Counted from the first letter of the stretch, positions 45,933 through 54,883 are shown. The stretch is DNA of 64,000 nucleotides from Bifidobacterium scardovii JCM 12489 = DSM 13734 (GCF_001042635.1 NZ_AP012331.1:496001-560000); one strand, 5' to 3'. Numbers and translations: made by a program. Notes: a model not told the origin generated them from the sequence alone.

Positions 45933-46685
45933 ATGAGTCAGAGAGAATCACAGGAATCGACGCCCCAGAACGTGCCGGTTGTGGCGGTGGTGCTCGCCGC
46001 GGGCTTCGGCACGCGGTTCGACCCGAGCAGCCCCAAGCAGCTGGTGTCCGTCATGGGCAAGCCGATCGTCTGCTGGAGCATCGAGGCGTTCGAGAACAAC
46101 CCGCGCGTCACCGACACCATCGTCGTCGTCAACCCCCAGGTCCGCCACGCCGTGGAGCGCCTGATCGACGATGCCGGCTACCCGAAGGTGCGCATGGTGA
46201 TCGACGGCGGCGCGGAGCGCGTCGACAGCACCGCATGCGCGCTGGACGCGCTCGCTGCGGCGGGCATTCCGCCCATCGCGAAAGTGCTGATCCATGACGC
46301 GGTGCGCCCGTTCGTGGCGCAGTCGTCGATCGACGGCTGCATCGACGCGCTCGACCAGTTCACCGCGGCGACCGTGGCGTACGCCTCCACCGACACGATG
46401 CTGCTCACCGAGGATCTGGGCGAGCGCAAGGTGATCGCCTCCGTGCCCGACAGGGCGAACATGTTCCGCGCGCAGACGCCCCAGGCGTTCCGCTTCGCCG
46501 TGATCCGCCGCGCCTACGAGCTGGCGGCGTCGGACCCGGATTTCCACCCGACCGACGACACCCGCGTGGTGGTCGACTACCTGCCGGACGAGCCGGTCGC
46601 GATCGTCTCCGGGTCGGAGACCAACATGAAGATCACCACGCAGGAGGACCTGCCGATCGCAGAACGCATCGCGTCCACGCTGTAG
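45933..46685 (+). CDS. ispD: 2-C-methyl-D-erythritol 4-phosphate cytidylyltransferase
   Basis: A 250-residue nucleotidyltransferase of the MEP isoprenoid pathway: makes CDP-methylerythritol from MEP and CTP. The CTP loop is VLAAGFGTRF (Gly-rich, with Arg), then KQLVSVMGKPIVCWSIEAF, HDAVRPFVAQ, RAQTPQAFRF and NMKITTQEDLPIAE, all IspD landmarks. A TarI-like ribitol-phosphate role is the main alternative. Confidence 0.85.
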   Translation: MSQRESQESTPQNVPVVAVVLAAGFGTRFDPSSPKQLVSVMGKPIVCWSIEAFENNPRVTDTIVVVNPQVRHAVERLIDDAGYPKVRMVIDGGAERVDSTACALDALAAAGIPPIAKVLIHDAVRPFVAQSSIDGCIDALDQFTAATVAYASTDTMLLTEDLGERKVIASVPDRANMFRAQTPQAFRFAVIRRAYELAASDPDFHPTDDTRVVVDYLPDEPVAIVSGSETNMKITTQEDLPIAERIASTL

Positions 46686-46699
46686 CGTTGCGGGCCCGC

Positions 46700-46705
46700 T
46701 AGACT
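46700..46705 (+). promoter_or_regulatory. -10 element of a probable leaderless pcp-like transcript
   Basis: TAGACT followed by seven bases and ATG 46713; no ribosome site is seen. It lies 15 bases after the ispD stop. Confidence 0.55.
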
Positions 46706-46712
46706 GGATGTC

Positions 46713-47393
46713 ATGCAGCAGTTCAATGTGGTGATCTCCGGTTTCGAGCGGTACCCGGGCGTCGAGGTCAATCCGGCCGTCGAGGTGCCGCGCGCGCTCG
46801 CCGAACAGGGGCTGGGCGCCGTGGCCGGCGATTTCGAGGACCCGCTCGCCGATGTGCGGGTCAACATCCATGCGGTGAGCCTGCCGATCAGCTTCGCCAA
46901 CGCGTGGCCGGCGCTGCGCGACGCCATCGAGGCCGCGCGCCCCGACATCGTCATCGCCACGGGGCTGAAGCACGACGCCCGCGGCGTGATGCTGGAGCGC
47001 TGCGCCACGAATCTCATGGACGCGGCGAAGCCGGACGCCGACAACGCGACGCCGCGCCGCGTGCCGATCGACCCGTCCGGGCCGGCCGCGTACTGGACCA
47101 GGCTGCCGCTGCGCTCGATCCTCGCCGATTTCACGCGGGACGGCATCCCGTCCACGCTCAGCTCCGACGCCGGCACCTTCGTGTGCAACTCGCTGTTCTA
47201 CAGCCTGCTCAACTGGACGGCGACGCAGGACCATGTGCTCAGCGGTTTCGTGAGTTTCCCGCCGGTGTGCGAGGACCGCAAGGCGCAGCGCGGTCTGCCG
47301 CTGAGCCAGCTGGTGGCGGCCGGCCGCGACGTGGTGCGCGAGACCGTGCGCTACCACCGCAGCCCCTCGTCGGGCGAGATCCTGATCGCGTGA
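46713..47393 (+). CDS. pcp: Pyroglutamyl-peptidase I-like protein lacking the usual His
   Basis: A 226-residue peptidase C15-type protein. VISGFERYPGVEVNPAVEV opens the family fold; Glu95 in MLERCATNL and Cys158 in SSDAGTFVCNSLFY match two catalytic residues. The third, normally the His of GFIHxP, is replaced: the block reads GFVSFPP with Ser181. The protein may be inactive, use another residue, or have a different role. Otherwise length and layout are normal. Confidence 0.75.
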   Translation: MQQFNVVISGFERYPGVEVNPAVEVPRALAEQGLGAVAGDFEDPLADVRVNIHAVSLPISFANAWPALRDAIEAARPDIVIATGLKHDARGVMLERCATNLMDAAKPDADNATPRRVPIDPSGPAAYWTRLPLRSILADFTRDGIPSTLSSDAGTFVCNSLFYSLLNWTATQDHVLSGFVSFPPVCEDRKAQRGLPLSQLVAAGRDVVRETVRYHRSPSSGEILIA

Positions 47394-47578
47394 GGCGATG
47401 CCCCCCTATCGAGTGCCTTCCGGCCCCTGCGCGGCCGGCGGCGACACGCGCCCAGTTGTGTCTTCTGTGATGATGCGCCGTGCCCGGCGATATGCGCCCT
47501 TTGATACGATAAAGTGCGGTTTATGGGCGCCCCTAAATCGGGGCTCGGGGTGTCGAAAGACGGTGAAAGGACAAGGAT

Positions 47579-48979
47579 ATGGTGGATCGTTTCCCCATCG
47601 TGTTGCGCGGATACGACAAGGACAAGGTCGACGAGGCGTTCAGTACGGCGCAGGATACGCTGGTGTCGCTGCGCGACCAGATCAAGCAGGACGATGATCG
47701 GATCCTTCAGCTGCAGGCGGAGCTGCAGGAGGAGCGCAGCAAGAAGGGCAATCAGGGCAATTCGTTCGCTTCGCTCGGAGCGAACGCCCAGCAGATGCTC
47801 GCCTCCGCGGAGCAGACCAGCACCGAGCTGCTGGCCCGCGCCAAGCAGGACGCGGCGTCCACGCGCTCGAACGCGCAGGCCCAGGCCGAGACGCTGATCA
47901 ACAACGCGAAGCTGGACGCGCAGCACATCGTCGCTGATGCCACCGCGAAGGCCAAGGCGGCCACCGACAAGGCGAACGAGACCGCGCAGACCATCATCAC
48001 GTCCGCGCAGGAGGACGCCGCCCAGCTGCGTTCCGAAACCGCCAAGACCGTGTCGGAGCAGCGCCAGACCACCGAGCTGGAGCTGAACAACTCCCGCGAG
48101 GAGCACGTCAAGCGCATGTCCTCCGAAAAGGCCATGCAGGATCGCAAGATCGCCGACATGAAGGCCGAGGCCACCCAGCAGATCGCCGCGCAGCGCAAGG
48201 CCGCCAACGAGGAGATCTCCCGTCTCAAGAGCGAGACCAGCGACCAGATCGAGGCCGCGCTGGCCGAGGCGAACAAGAAGCTGGCCGACGTGCGCGAGCA
48301 GGTGTCCAAGATGCTCACCGACGCGCAGCGCAAGGCCGGCGAGATCACCGACGCCGCCACCGCGAAGGCGCAGGAGATCACCGACGACGCGGAAGTGCGC
48401 CGCACGCAGACCATGAGCCAGGTGAACGCCGAGGTCGAGCAGATCCGCGCCGACATCGCCGCCCAGCAGGACGAGGCCACGAAGAAGGTCAACGAGCTGC
48501 TCGACCATCTCGAGGAGCGCCGCCAGGCCGCCAAGCAGGAGGCCGACGAGCTGATCGGCCAGGCCAAGACCGTGCGCGAGGACGCCGACGACTATGCGGC
48601 CGACAAGCGCCAGGCCGCCGAGGCCCAGGCCGCCGAGATCGTGCGCAAGGCCGGCGAGACCGCCGCGGCGCAGGTCGAGGAGCGCCGCCAGGCCGCCAAG
48701 GCGGAACTGGACGAGCTGCAGCACCACATCAGCGAGCTGCAGCAGCGCGAATCGACGATCACGCAGCGCGTGTCCGAGCTGCGCGCGATGTTCTCCAACG
48801 CGTTCGCCGGCTTCGGCGCGTTCGCCGGCGCGCCCGATGCGGGGCTCCCGGTGGCCAACGCGGTCGACGGCGAGACCCCCCGGCCGCAGGAGCCCGTGGA
48901 AGGCGCCGCGCACGGCGGTTCGTCCGACGAGGAGGAGCCCTCGGGCCAGCAGTCCGCGAATGGCGATCAGGCCGAGTAG
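47579..48979 (+). CDS. DivIVA/Wag31-like coiled-coil protein
   Basis: A 466-residue protein, almost entirely Ala/Gln/Glu/Lys coiled coil between residues 30 and 410. The N-terminus FPIVLRGYDKDKVDEAF is the DivIVA-type membrane-binding hook. The last 60 residues are acidic and disordered (SSDEEEPSGQQ). It would sit at curved membrane such as poles or septa. Start ATG 47579 is behind GAAAGGA; a -10-like TACGAT lies at 47505-47510. Confidence 0.8.
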   Translation: MVDRFPIVLRGYDKDKVDEAFSTAQDTLVSLRDQIKQDDDRILQLQAELQEERSKKGNQGNSFASLGANAQQMLASAEQTSTELLARAKQDAASTRSNAQAQAETLINNAKLDAQHIVADATAKAKAATDKANETAQTIITSAQEDAAQLRSETAKTVSEQRQTTELELNNSREEHVKRMSSEKAMQDRKIADMKAEATQQIAAQRKAANEEISRLKSETSDQIEAALAEANKKLADVREQVSKMLTDAQRKAGEITDAATAKAQEITDDAEVRRTQTMSQVNAEVEQIRADIAAQQDEATKKVNELLDHLEERRQAAKQEADELIGQAKTVREDADDYAADKRQAAEAQAAEIVRKAGETAAAQVEERRQAAKAELDELQHHISELQQRESTITQRVSELRAMFSNAFAGFGAFAGAPDAGLPVANAVDGETPRPQEPVEGAAHGGSSDEEEPSGQQSANGDQAE

Positions 48980-48998
48980 ACTGGAGCCTGTTTGATAT

Positions 48999-49038
48999 CC
49001 ACGGCACCCCGTTTCCGTTTGGAGGCGGGGTGCCGTGG
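48999..49038 (+). terminator. Hairpin terminator before pepC
   Basis: CCACGGCACCCCG at 48999-49011 pairs with CGGGGTGCCGTGG at 49026-49038, a perfect 13-bp stem followed by GGGTTGTG. It probably ends the divIVA-like transcript. The poor U-run leaves room for an attenuator role. Confidence 0.6.
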
Positions 49039-49098
49039 GGGTTGTGCCGGCCCTGCGGCGCAAGCGTCCGCAAGGCCACCGAGTTCAAAGGAGCATAT

Positions 49099-50445
49099 AT
49101 GAGCGACATCACCACGCTGGAACCGCAGGCCCTTGCCTCGCTGCGCGAGCAGTTCGATGCGAGCGACGCCAACCGTCTTGCCATGAACGCCGTTACGGCG
49201 GCCGGCATCGACAAGGTGGCCCGCAACTATGACCGCGCGCGCCTGCTGCAGCGCCGATTCTCCACCACCGTCGACAACGGCGAGGTGACCCATCAGGACC
49301 GTTCCGGCCGTTGCTGGCTGTTCAGTTCGCTGAACGTCGCCCGCTTCGTCGCCAAGCAGAACATGGGTCTCAAGGAGTTCGAGTTCTCCCAGAACTACGC
49401 GATGTACTACGACAAGCTGGAGCGCGTCAACTACTTCCTCAAGGACGTGGCCGCGCTGGTCGAGGCCGGCGAGTCCGCCGACTCCCGCCTGGTGCAGCAC
49501 CTGCTCGCCGACGTGATGGGCGACGGCGGCCAGTGGACGATGGCGATGAACGTCTACAAGAAGTACGGCGCCGTGCCGAAGGACCTGTTCCCGGAGACCG
49601 AGTCGTCCAAGGACACCGGCCGCATGAACACGCAGCTGCGCCGCATGCTGCACACCGCCGTGGCGCACCTGTACGCCGCAGCCGGCGATCCGGCCAAGAC
49701 CGAGCAGGTCATCGCCGAGGCCACCGCCGCCGGCCACCGCATCCTGACGATCCACCTTGGCGAGCCGCCGGTCTCCTTCGACTGGGAGTGGACCGACAAG
49801 GACGGCGAGTTCCACCGCGACGGCGAGATCACGCCGGTCGAGTTCTGGAAGAAGTACGTTGGCTCCGCCGACCTCGAGAGCTACGTCTGCCTCGTGGACG
49901 ACCCGCGCGCCGAGCACGCCAAGGGCAAGAAGATCGGCATCGAGCACTTGGGCAACGTGGCCGGCGGCGACGCCACCGAGTACCTCAACGTGCCGAACCA
50001 GTTCATGAAGGACTGCGTGCGCACGATCCTGCAGGAGCAGGGCATTCCGGTGTGGTTCGGCGCGGACTGCGGCCCGTTCATGGACCGCGAGTCCGGTGCC
50101 TGGGCCACCGACCTGTTCGAGTACGGCAAGGTCTACGACGTGGACTTCGATCTGGACAAGGAAGCGCGCGTGCGCTTCGGCGATTCCGCGATGAACCACG
50201 CGATGGCGTTCGTCGGCGTGGACGTCGCCGATGACGGCACCACCACCCGCCGCTGGCGCGTGGAGAACTCCTGGGGCGACAAGATCGCCGACAAGGGCTA
50301 CTTCACGATGAGCGACGACTGGTTCACCGAGTACGTCTACGAGGTCGCCGTCCCCAAGGCGATGCTCCCCGCCGAGTACCAGGCCGCCCTCGAAGAGCCC
50401 GCCACCATGCTCCCGGCATGGGATCCGATGGGCGCTTTGGCCTGA
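49099..50445 (+). CDS. pepC: Aminopeptidase C (C1B, bleomycin hydrolase family)
   Basis: A 448-residue cytosolic cysteine peptidase that trims peptides from the N-terminus. The triad is visible: Cys72 (DRSGRCWLFSSLN), His367 (SAMNHAMAFVG) and Asn390 (RVENSWGD). The C-terminus is extended past the active site as usual for self-compartmentalised hexamers. Start ATG 49099 follows AAAGGAG. Its last 13 bases, with the stop, are copied at 50579. Confidence 0.95.
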   Translation: MSDITTLEPQALASLREQFDASDANRLAMNAVTAAGIDKVARNYDRARLLQRRFSTTVDNGEVTHQDRSGRCWLFSSLNVARFVAKQNMGLKEFEFSQNYAMYYDKLERVNYFLKDVAALVEAGESADSRLVQHLLADVMGDGGQWTMAMNVYKKYGAVPKDLFPETESSKDTGRMNTQLRRMLHTAVAHLYAAAGDPAKTEQVIAEATAAGHRILTIHLGEPPVSFDWEWTDKDGEFHRDGEITPVEFWKKYVGSADLESYVCLVDDPRAEHAKGKKIGIEHLGNVAGGDATEYLNVPNQFMKDCVRTILQEQGIPVWFGADCGPFMDRESGAWATDLFEYGKVYDVDFDLDKEARVRFGDSAMNHAMAFVGVDVADDGTTTRRWRVENSWGDKIADKGYFTMSDDWFTEYVYEVAVPKAMLPAEYQAALEEPATMLPAWDPMGALA

Positions 50446-50626
50446 TAGCGCGCGAAGCGCGCGCCGGCCGATAGGCCGGCCTCTCGCCTTAACGGCTCAG
50501 CGCGCAGCTGGCAAGCTGCGCGGAATGCCGAAGGTAATGCTGGGCCTCGCCGCAGGCGAGTCCATAATTGCAGATGCATTGGCCTGATAGCAGGCGTTCT
50601 TGGCTCCCCTCTCTGAGGGGAGCCAA
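50437..50626 (+). repeat. Palindrome-rich element after pepC with 13-nt flanking duplication
   Basis: TTGGCCTGATAGC is at 50437-50449 (end of pepC) and again at 50579-50591. Between them lie GCGCG/CGCGC, GGCCGGCC-type, GCGCAGCT/AAGCTGCGC and CTCGCC/GGCGAG dyads, plus ACGGCTCAGC. Just after the second copy stands a perfect palindrome, TTGGCTCCCCTC-TCT-GAGGGGAGCCAA (50600-50626), a member of the same CTCCCC family as after pnp and lysE. Confidence 0.8.
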
Positions 50627-50652
50627 AAACACTGCCATGGCCCAATACGCAC

Positions 50653-50691
50653 GAGGCCGGGTGCGGATGGATCCCATCCGCACCCGGCCTC
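50653..50691. terminator. Terminator of the lacI-type gene (and pepC region)
   Basis: GAGGCCGGGTGCGGATG and CATCCGCACCCGGCCTC form a perfect 17-bp stem with a 5-base loop. It lies nine bases past the LacI stop at 50700, between convergent genes. Confidence 0.75.
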
Positions 50692-50699
50692 TCGCGTGT

Positions 50700-51734
50700 T
50701 CACGCCTCGCCGTTCGCCCCCGCAGCCGCCACCGTGCTCTCCCTGCGGACCAGATGCGCGGGCAGGATCACGTGGCGGTCGGTCGGCCGGTTCTCGCGCG
50801 TGTCGAGGATCAGCTGCACGGCGCGCCTGCCGATCTCGTCGAACGGCTGGTGGATCGTCGTCAGCGACGGCTTGAGGTATTGCGCCGGGTAGACGTCGTC
50901 GAAGCCGATGACGGACAGTTGCGACGGCAGGTCGATGCCGCGCTCCCGGGCCGCGCGGTATATGCTCACCGCCGTCAGGTCGTTGCAGGCCAGAATCGCC
51001 GTCGGGCGCAGGCCGGGGTCCAAATCCAGCAGCGTACAGGCCGCCGCGTACCCGCGCTCCGGCAGATAATCGCCCTCCGCCTCCAGCTGCGGCTGCAGGG
51101 GGAGGGCGGCATGGTCGAACGCGGCGAGCATGCCGCCGTAGCGCGCCACCGACGACTGCGCCGTCGGCAGCCCGCGGATCACGCCGATGCGCGTGTGGCC
51201 GAGATCGATCAGATGCTGCGCCGCCTGGTATCCCGCCGACCAGTTGTCGATCGACACCCCCATCACGTCGTCGTCGACCGGGATGATCGGGTCGATGACG
51301 ACCAGCGGGATCCCGCGTGATCTGAGCAGCCCCTTGATCTCGTCGTCGAGCCCGCCGAGCTGCTGCATGATCACGCCGAGCGGGTTGCGGTCGATGATGC
51401 CGCGCAGGCAGCTTTCGGTGGCGTTGCCGTGGTCGGTCTGCGTCACGGTGATCGCCAGCCCGGCCTGCTGCGCCCAGTGTGAGGCGTATCTGATGAGTTC
51501 CATCGTGCCGTTGTGTTCGATGTACTCGACCACCAGCTCGATGGTCGGGGAAACTTTCGTGCTGACCAGCGGCCTCGAATAGCCGTGCTGCTTGAGGATC
51601 GCCTCGACCGCGGCCCGCGTTTCCTCGGAGATGCCGGAACGCCCGTTGATGACCTTCGACACGGTGGCGGGGGAGACCCCGGCCAGTTTCGCCAGTTCGC
51701 TGACCTTGAGCTTGTGTGCGCCGCCGCTGTCCAT
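50700..51734 (-). CDS. LacI-family regulator of the adjacent sugar-acid operon
   Basis: A 344-residue repressor. The N-terminal HTH reads VSELAKLAGVSPATVSKVIN, then the hinge and a periplasmic-binding-like sensor domain (IGVIRGLPTAQSSVARYGG, LSVIGFDDVYPAQYLKPSLT). Start 51734 is set by GGGAGGGG five bases upstream. It is divergent from the fuconate operon, 176 bp away, so L-fucose or a pathway intermediate is the likely effector. Confidence 0.88.
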   Translation of the reverse strand: MDSGGAHKLKVSELAKLAGVSPATVSKVINGRSGISEETRAAVEAILKQHGYSRPLVSTKVSPTIELVVEYIEHNGTMELIRYASHWAQQAGLAITVTQTDHGNATESCLRGIIDRNPLGVIMQQLGGLDDEIKGLLRSRGIPLVVIDPIIPVDDDVMGVSIDNWSAGYQAAQHLIDLGHTRIGVIRGLPTAQSSVARYGGMLAAFDHAALPLQPQLEAEGDYLPERGYAAACTLLDLDPGLRPTAILACNDLTAVSIYRAARERGIDLPSQLSVIGFDDVYPAQYLKPSLTTIHQPFDEIGRRAVQLILDTRENRPTDRHVILPAHLVRRESTVAAAGANGEA

Positions 51735-51826
51735 GGCCACCCCTCCCGTACGCCTGTGGCTTCCATCGTAGCGTATGCGCGGCAAGGGCGACGCTGCGAT
51801 ATTCGGATGCCATGCATATATGTGGA

Positions 51827-51844
51827 AAGAAATATTCGTTTCTT
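51827..51844. promoter_or_regulatory. Candidate LacI-type operator
   Basis: AAGAAA-TATTCG-TTTCTT is an 18-bp inverted repeat in the only AT-rich stretch of the region, just upstream of the operon promoter -35 (51847). Confidence 0.55.
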
Positions 51845-51846
51845 AT

Positions 51847-51875
51847 TTCTCATTTTTCTCAAAAGGTGCTATGCT
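51847..51875 (+). promoter_or_regulatory. Promoter of the fuconate operon
   Basis: TTCTCA (51847-51852), 17 bp, TATGCT (51870-51875) with an upstream TG (extended -10). Transcription would start about 30 bases before ATG 51911, close to the candidate operator. Confidence 0.6.
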
Positions 51876-51910
51876 GGGCTGCAATACGTATCCGGCAAAG
51901 GAGCCAAGCC

Positions 51911-53194
51911 ATGAGCGTGATCACCGCAGTGAAGACCTTCGACTTTCGTTTCCCCACATCGATGACGCTGTCCGGATCGGACGCGATGAACCCCGACCCG
52001 GACTATTCGTCCGCCTACGTCGAGGTGCATACCGACGCCGACGACGGCATCACGGGCGTCGGGTTCGTGTTCACGATCGGCCGCGGCAACGACGTGGTGT
52101 GCAAGGCAGTCGAATCGATGGGCCAGGCGCTGGTCGGCCGCAACGTCGAGGAGCTGCTCGGCGACATGAAGCGCGCGTGGGACCTGTTCGTGCACGATTC
52201 CCAGCTGCGCTGGCTCGGCCCCGAAAAGGGCGTCGAGCACATGGCGATCGGCGCCGTGCTGTCGGCCCTGTGGGACATCAAAGCCAAGCGCGCCGGCAAG
52301 CCGCTGTGGCGCCTGCTCGCCGACATGGAGCCCGAGGAGCTTGTCGCCACGCTCGACTTCCGCTATATGAGCGACGCGCTCACCCCGGACGAGGCCGTCG
52401 CGATCCTCAAGGCCGGGCGGCAAGGCAAGGAGGAGCGCATCGCCCACCTGCTCGAGCACGGTTATCCGGGCTATTCGACCGCGCCCGGATGGCTGGGCTA
52501 CTCGGACGAGAAGATGGTGGCGCTCGCCAAGGAGGAGACGCAGGTCAAGGGCTTCAGGCAGATCAAGCTCAAGGTCGGCCGCAACCTCGACGACGACCTG
52601 CGCCGGCTCGCTCTGGCGCGCGAGGCCATCGGCCCCGACGTGCGCCTGGCCGTCGACGCGAACCAGGTGTGGGACGTGCCGGCCGCGATCGCGTGGATCA
52701 ACCGGTTCCACGACTTCGACCTCGCTTGGGTCGAGGAGCCGACCAGCCCGGACGACGTGATCGGGCACGCGACCATCGCCCGGGCGATCAACCCGATCCC
52801 GGTCGCCACCGGCGAGCAGATGCAGAGCCGCATCATGTTCAAGCAGTACCTGCAGGCCAACGCCTTCGGCATCATGCAGATCGACGCCACGCGCGTGGCC
52901 GGGCCGCAGGAGATCGTGCTCGAGTACCTGCTGGCCAGGAAGTTCGGCAAGCCGGTGTGCCCGCACGCCGGCGGCGTCGGGCTGTGCGAGGCGGTCTGCC
53001 ATTTCGCCATGTTCGACTACGTCGCCGTGTCCGGCACCACGGAAGGCCGCATGATCGAATATGTCGATAATCAGCATGAACATTTCGTCCATCCGACCGA
53101 AATCAGGAACGGCAACTACGTGGCGCCGACCGCGCCGGGCAACGGCACCGACATGACGATCGAGACCGCGGAACGGTATCTGCACCGCGGCTGA
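51911..53194 (+). CDS. L-fuconate dehydratase (enolase superfamily)
   Basis: A 427-residue enzyme: L-fuconate to 2-keto-3-deoxy-L-fuconate. Landmarks of the mandelate-racemase/FucD type: SDAMNPDPDYSSAYVEVHTD, the KxK base IKLKVGR, metal ligands in LAVDANQVW, VEEPTSP and VATGEQ, MQIDATR and the His of CPHAGGVGL. The N-terminal RFPTSMTLSGSDAMN matches ENOSF1-type fuconate dehydratases closely. Start ATG 51911 follows AAAGGAG. First gene of the operon. Confidence 0.9.
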   Translation: MSVITAVKTFDFRFPTSMTLSGSDAMNPDPDYSSAYVEVHTDADDGITGVGFVFTIGRGNDVVCKAVESMGQALVGRNVEELLGDMKRAWDLFVHDSQLRWLGPEKGVEHMAIGAVLSALWDIKAKRAGKPLWRLLADMEPEELVATLDFRYMSDALTPDEAVAILKAGRQGKEERIAHLLEHGYPGYSTAPGWLGYSDEKMVALAKEETQVKGFRQIKLKVGRNLDDDLRRLALAREAIGPDVRLAVDANQVWDVPAAIAWINRFHDFDLAWVEEPTSPDDVIGHATIARAINPIPVATGEQMQSRIMFKQYLQANAFGIMQIDATRVAGPQEIVLEYLLARKFGKPVCPHAGGVGLCEAVCHFAMFDYVAVSGTTEGRMIEYVDNQHEHFVHPTEIRNGNYVAPTAPGNGTDMTIETAERYLHRG

Positions 53195-53249
53195 CGGCAG
53201 CCGGCTGCGGCGCGGCGGCGGCGCGGCGGCAGAAGAAAGAAGGCATTCC

Positions 53250-54041
53250 ATGGATTTGCATCTGGACGGCAAGGTCATCATCATCACCGGCGGGTTCAAG
53301 GGCATCGGCAAGGGCATCGCGCTCCAGGTGGCTCGGGAGGGGGCCATCCCGGTGGTCATCAACCGCTCCGACGATGCGCAGGGGCAGTTCGCCCGCGACA
53401 TCGGGCGGTACGCCGAAACGTACGACACGCACCTGCTCGATCTGAACGACACCGACGGCATCGCGCCGATCGTCGAGGAGACCTACCGCAAGTACGGCCA
53501 TATCGACGGCATCGTCAACAACGCCGGAGTCAACGACAACAAGGATCTCGAAACCACCGACTGGCGCGATTTCGAGCGGTCGATCCACGGCAACCTGACC
53601 CACTACTACGAGCTCGTGCACGCGTCGGTCGGCCATCTCAAGGAGAGCCGCGGCGCGATCGTCAACATCTCCTCCAAAACCGCGCTGACCGGCCAAGGCA
53701 AGACCAGCGCCTACGCGGCGGCCAAGGGCGCGATCCTCGGGCTGACCCGCGAGTGGGCCGCCGCGCTGGCGCCCAGCGGCGTGCGCGTCAACGCCATCGT
53801 CGTCGCCGAGTGTTGGACCCCGCTGTACGCCAAGTGGATCAGGAGCTTCGGCGACGAGGCCGCCCAGCGCGAGCGCCTGAGCGAGATCACCGACCGCATC
53901 CCGCTCGAGCACCGCATGACCACCGTCGAGGAGATCGGCGACACCGCCGCGTTCCTGCTCTCCGACCGGGCCTCGCACACCACCGGCCAGTGGATCTTCC
54001 CGGACGGCGGCTACGTCCATCTCGACCGCGCGCTGACCTGA
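53250..54041 (+). CDS. SDR dehydrogenase, probable L-fucose dehydrogenase
   Basis: A 263-residue short-chain dehydrogenase. NAD(P) loop TGGFKGIGKG, NNAG motif in GIVNNAGVND, Ser in NISSKTALTG, and YxxxK as YAAAKGA. C-terminal GQWIFPDGGYVHLD is the SDR closing block. Position second in a fuconate operon, followed by a lactonase, points to oxidation of L-fucose to its lactone; oxidation of the 2-keto-3-deoxy acid is the alternative. It is 55 bp after the dehydratase, with AAGAAAGAAGG upstream. Confidence 0.8.
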   Translation: MDLHLDGKVIIITGGFKGIGKGIALQVAREGAIPVVINRSDDAQGQFARDIGRYAETYDTHLLDLNDTDGIAPIVEETYRKYGHIDGIVNNAGVNDNKDLETTDWRDFERSIHGNLTHYYELVHASVGHLKESRGAIVNISSKTALTGQGKTSAYAAAKGAILGLTREWAAALAPSGVRVNAIVVAECWTPLYAKWIRSFGDEAAQRERLSEITDRIPLEHRMTTVEEIGDTAAFLLSDRASHTTGQWIFPDGGYVHLDRALT

Positions 54042-54049
54042 GGCCCACC

Positions 54050-54844
54050 ATGACACTGCGCATCATCGACTCGCACGTCCACGTCTGGGACCCGGCGGTG
54101 CAGCGGCTGCCGTGGCTCGATGGCCTGCCACGGCTGCGAAAACGCTACACGATCGACGATCTGGCCGCCGCCTACGATCAGCTCGGCGTCGACTTCCGCG
54201 GCGCGGTGTACGTGGAGGTCGACGCGGCCGACCCCGGGCTCGAGAACCGGCTGATTGCGGCCAACCCCTCCCCGCTGATCCTCAAGCGCATGCTGCGCGC
54301 GCGGCTGTCGGCCGGCATGCCGCTGCCCGACGCCGCCGACGGCATCCGCGAGCCCCTGCACATCGGTTCGCAGCCGCGGGGGCGGTGCCGCGAGCGGGAC
54401 TTCATCGAAGGCCTCGAGCTGCTCGCCGCGCGCGGCATGCCGTTCGAATTGTGCAACCGCGCCGGCGAGCTGCCCGACATGGTCGGCGTGTTCCGGGAGG
54501 TGCCCGAGGTCACGGTAATCATCGACCACATGGGCAACGTGCCGGGGCCGGACGACGCATCGAAGCGCGCGCTCGCGGATATGGCCGAGCTGCCGAACGC
54601 GTACGTCAAGATCTCCGGTGACGACCCGGTCGACCCCGATGTCGTCGCGTACGTGCGCGCGGTGTTCGATCCGAAGAAGCTGCTGTACGCCTCCAACTGG
54701 CCGGTCGTCGGCCTGAATTCCACGCTCGCCGACCACCTGCGGCTCATGCGCGAGCTGTTCGGCGACGACGAGGACTTCTTCCTCGGCAACGCGCGCCGCG
54801 CCTACGGCATCGATGCGGTGCCGCCGGAGCGCGGCGCCGACTGA
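54050..54844 (+). CDS. Amidohydrolase-type sugar lactonase, probable L-fucono-1,5-lactonase
   Basis: A 264-residue COG3618-like TIM barrel. HxH is in IIDSHVHVWD, a later His in VIIDHMGNVPG, and the strand-8 block reads LLYASNWPV, where many relatives have SDWP. It would hydrolyse the L-fucono-lactone made by the dehydrogenase to L-fuconate. It begins nine bases after the SDR stop. The Asp-to-Asn change may mark a subfamily or affect metal use. Confidence 0.8.
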   Translation: MTLRIIDSHVHVWDPAVQRLPWLDGLPRLRKRYTIDDLAAAYDQLGVDFRGAVYVEVDAADPGLENRLIAANPSPLILKRMLRARLSAGMPLPDAADGIREPLHIGSQPRGRCRERDFIEGLELLAARGMPFELCNRAGELPDMVGVFREVPEVTVIIDHMGNVPGPDDASKRALADMAELPNAYVKISGDDPVDPDVVAYVRAVFDPKKLLYASNWPVVGLNSTLADHLRLMRELFGDDEDFFLGNARRAYGIDAVPPERGAD

Positions 54845-54883
54845 CTCATACCGGCCGCAGGACCGTAACGAAAGGAACGTATC

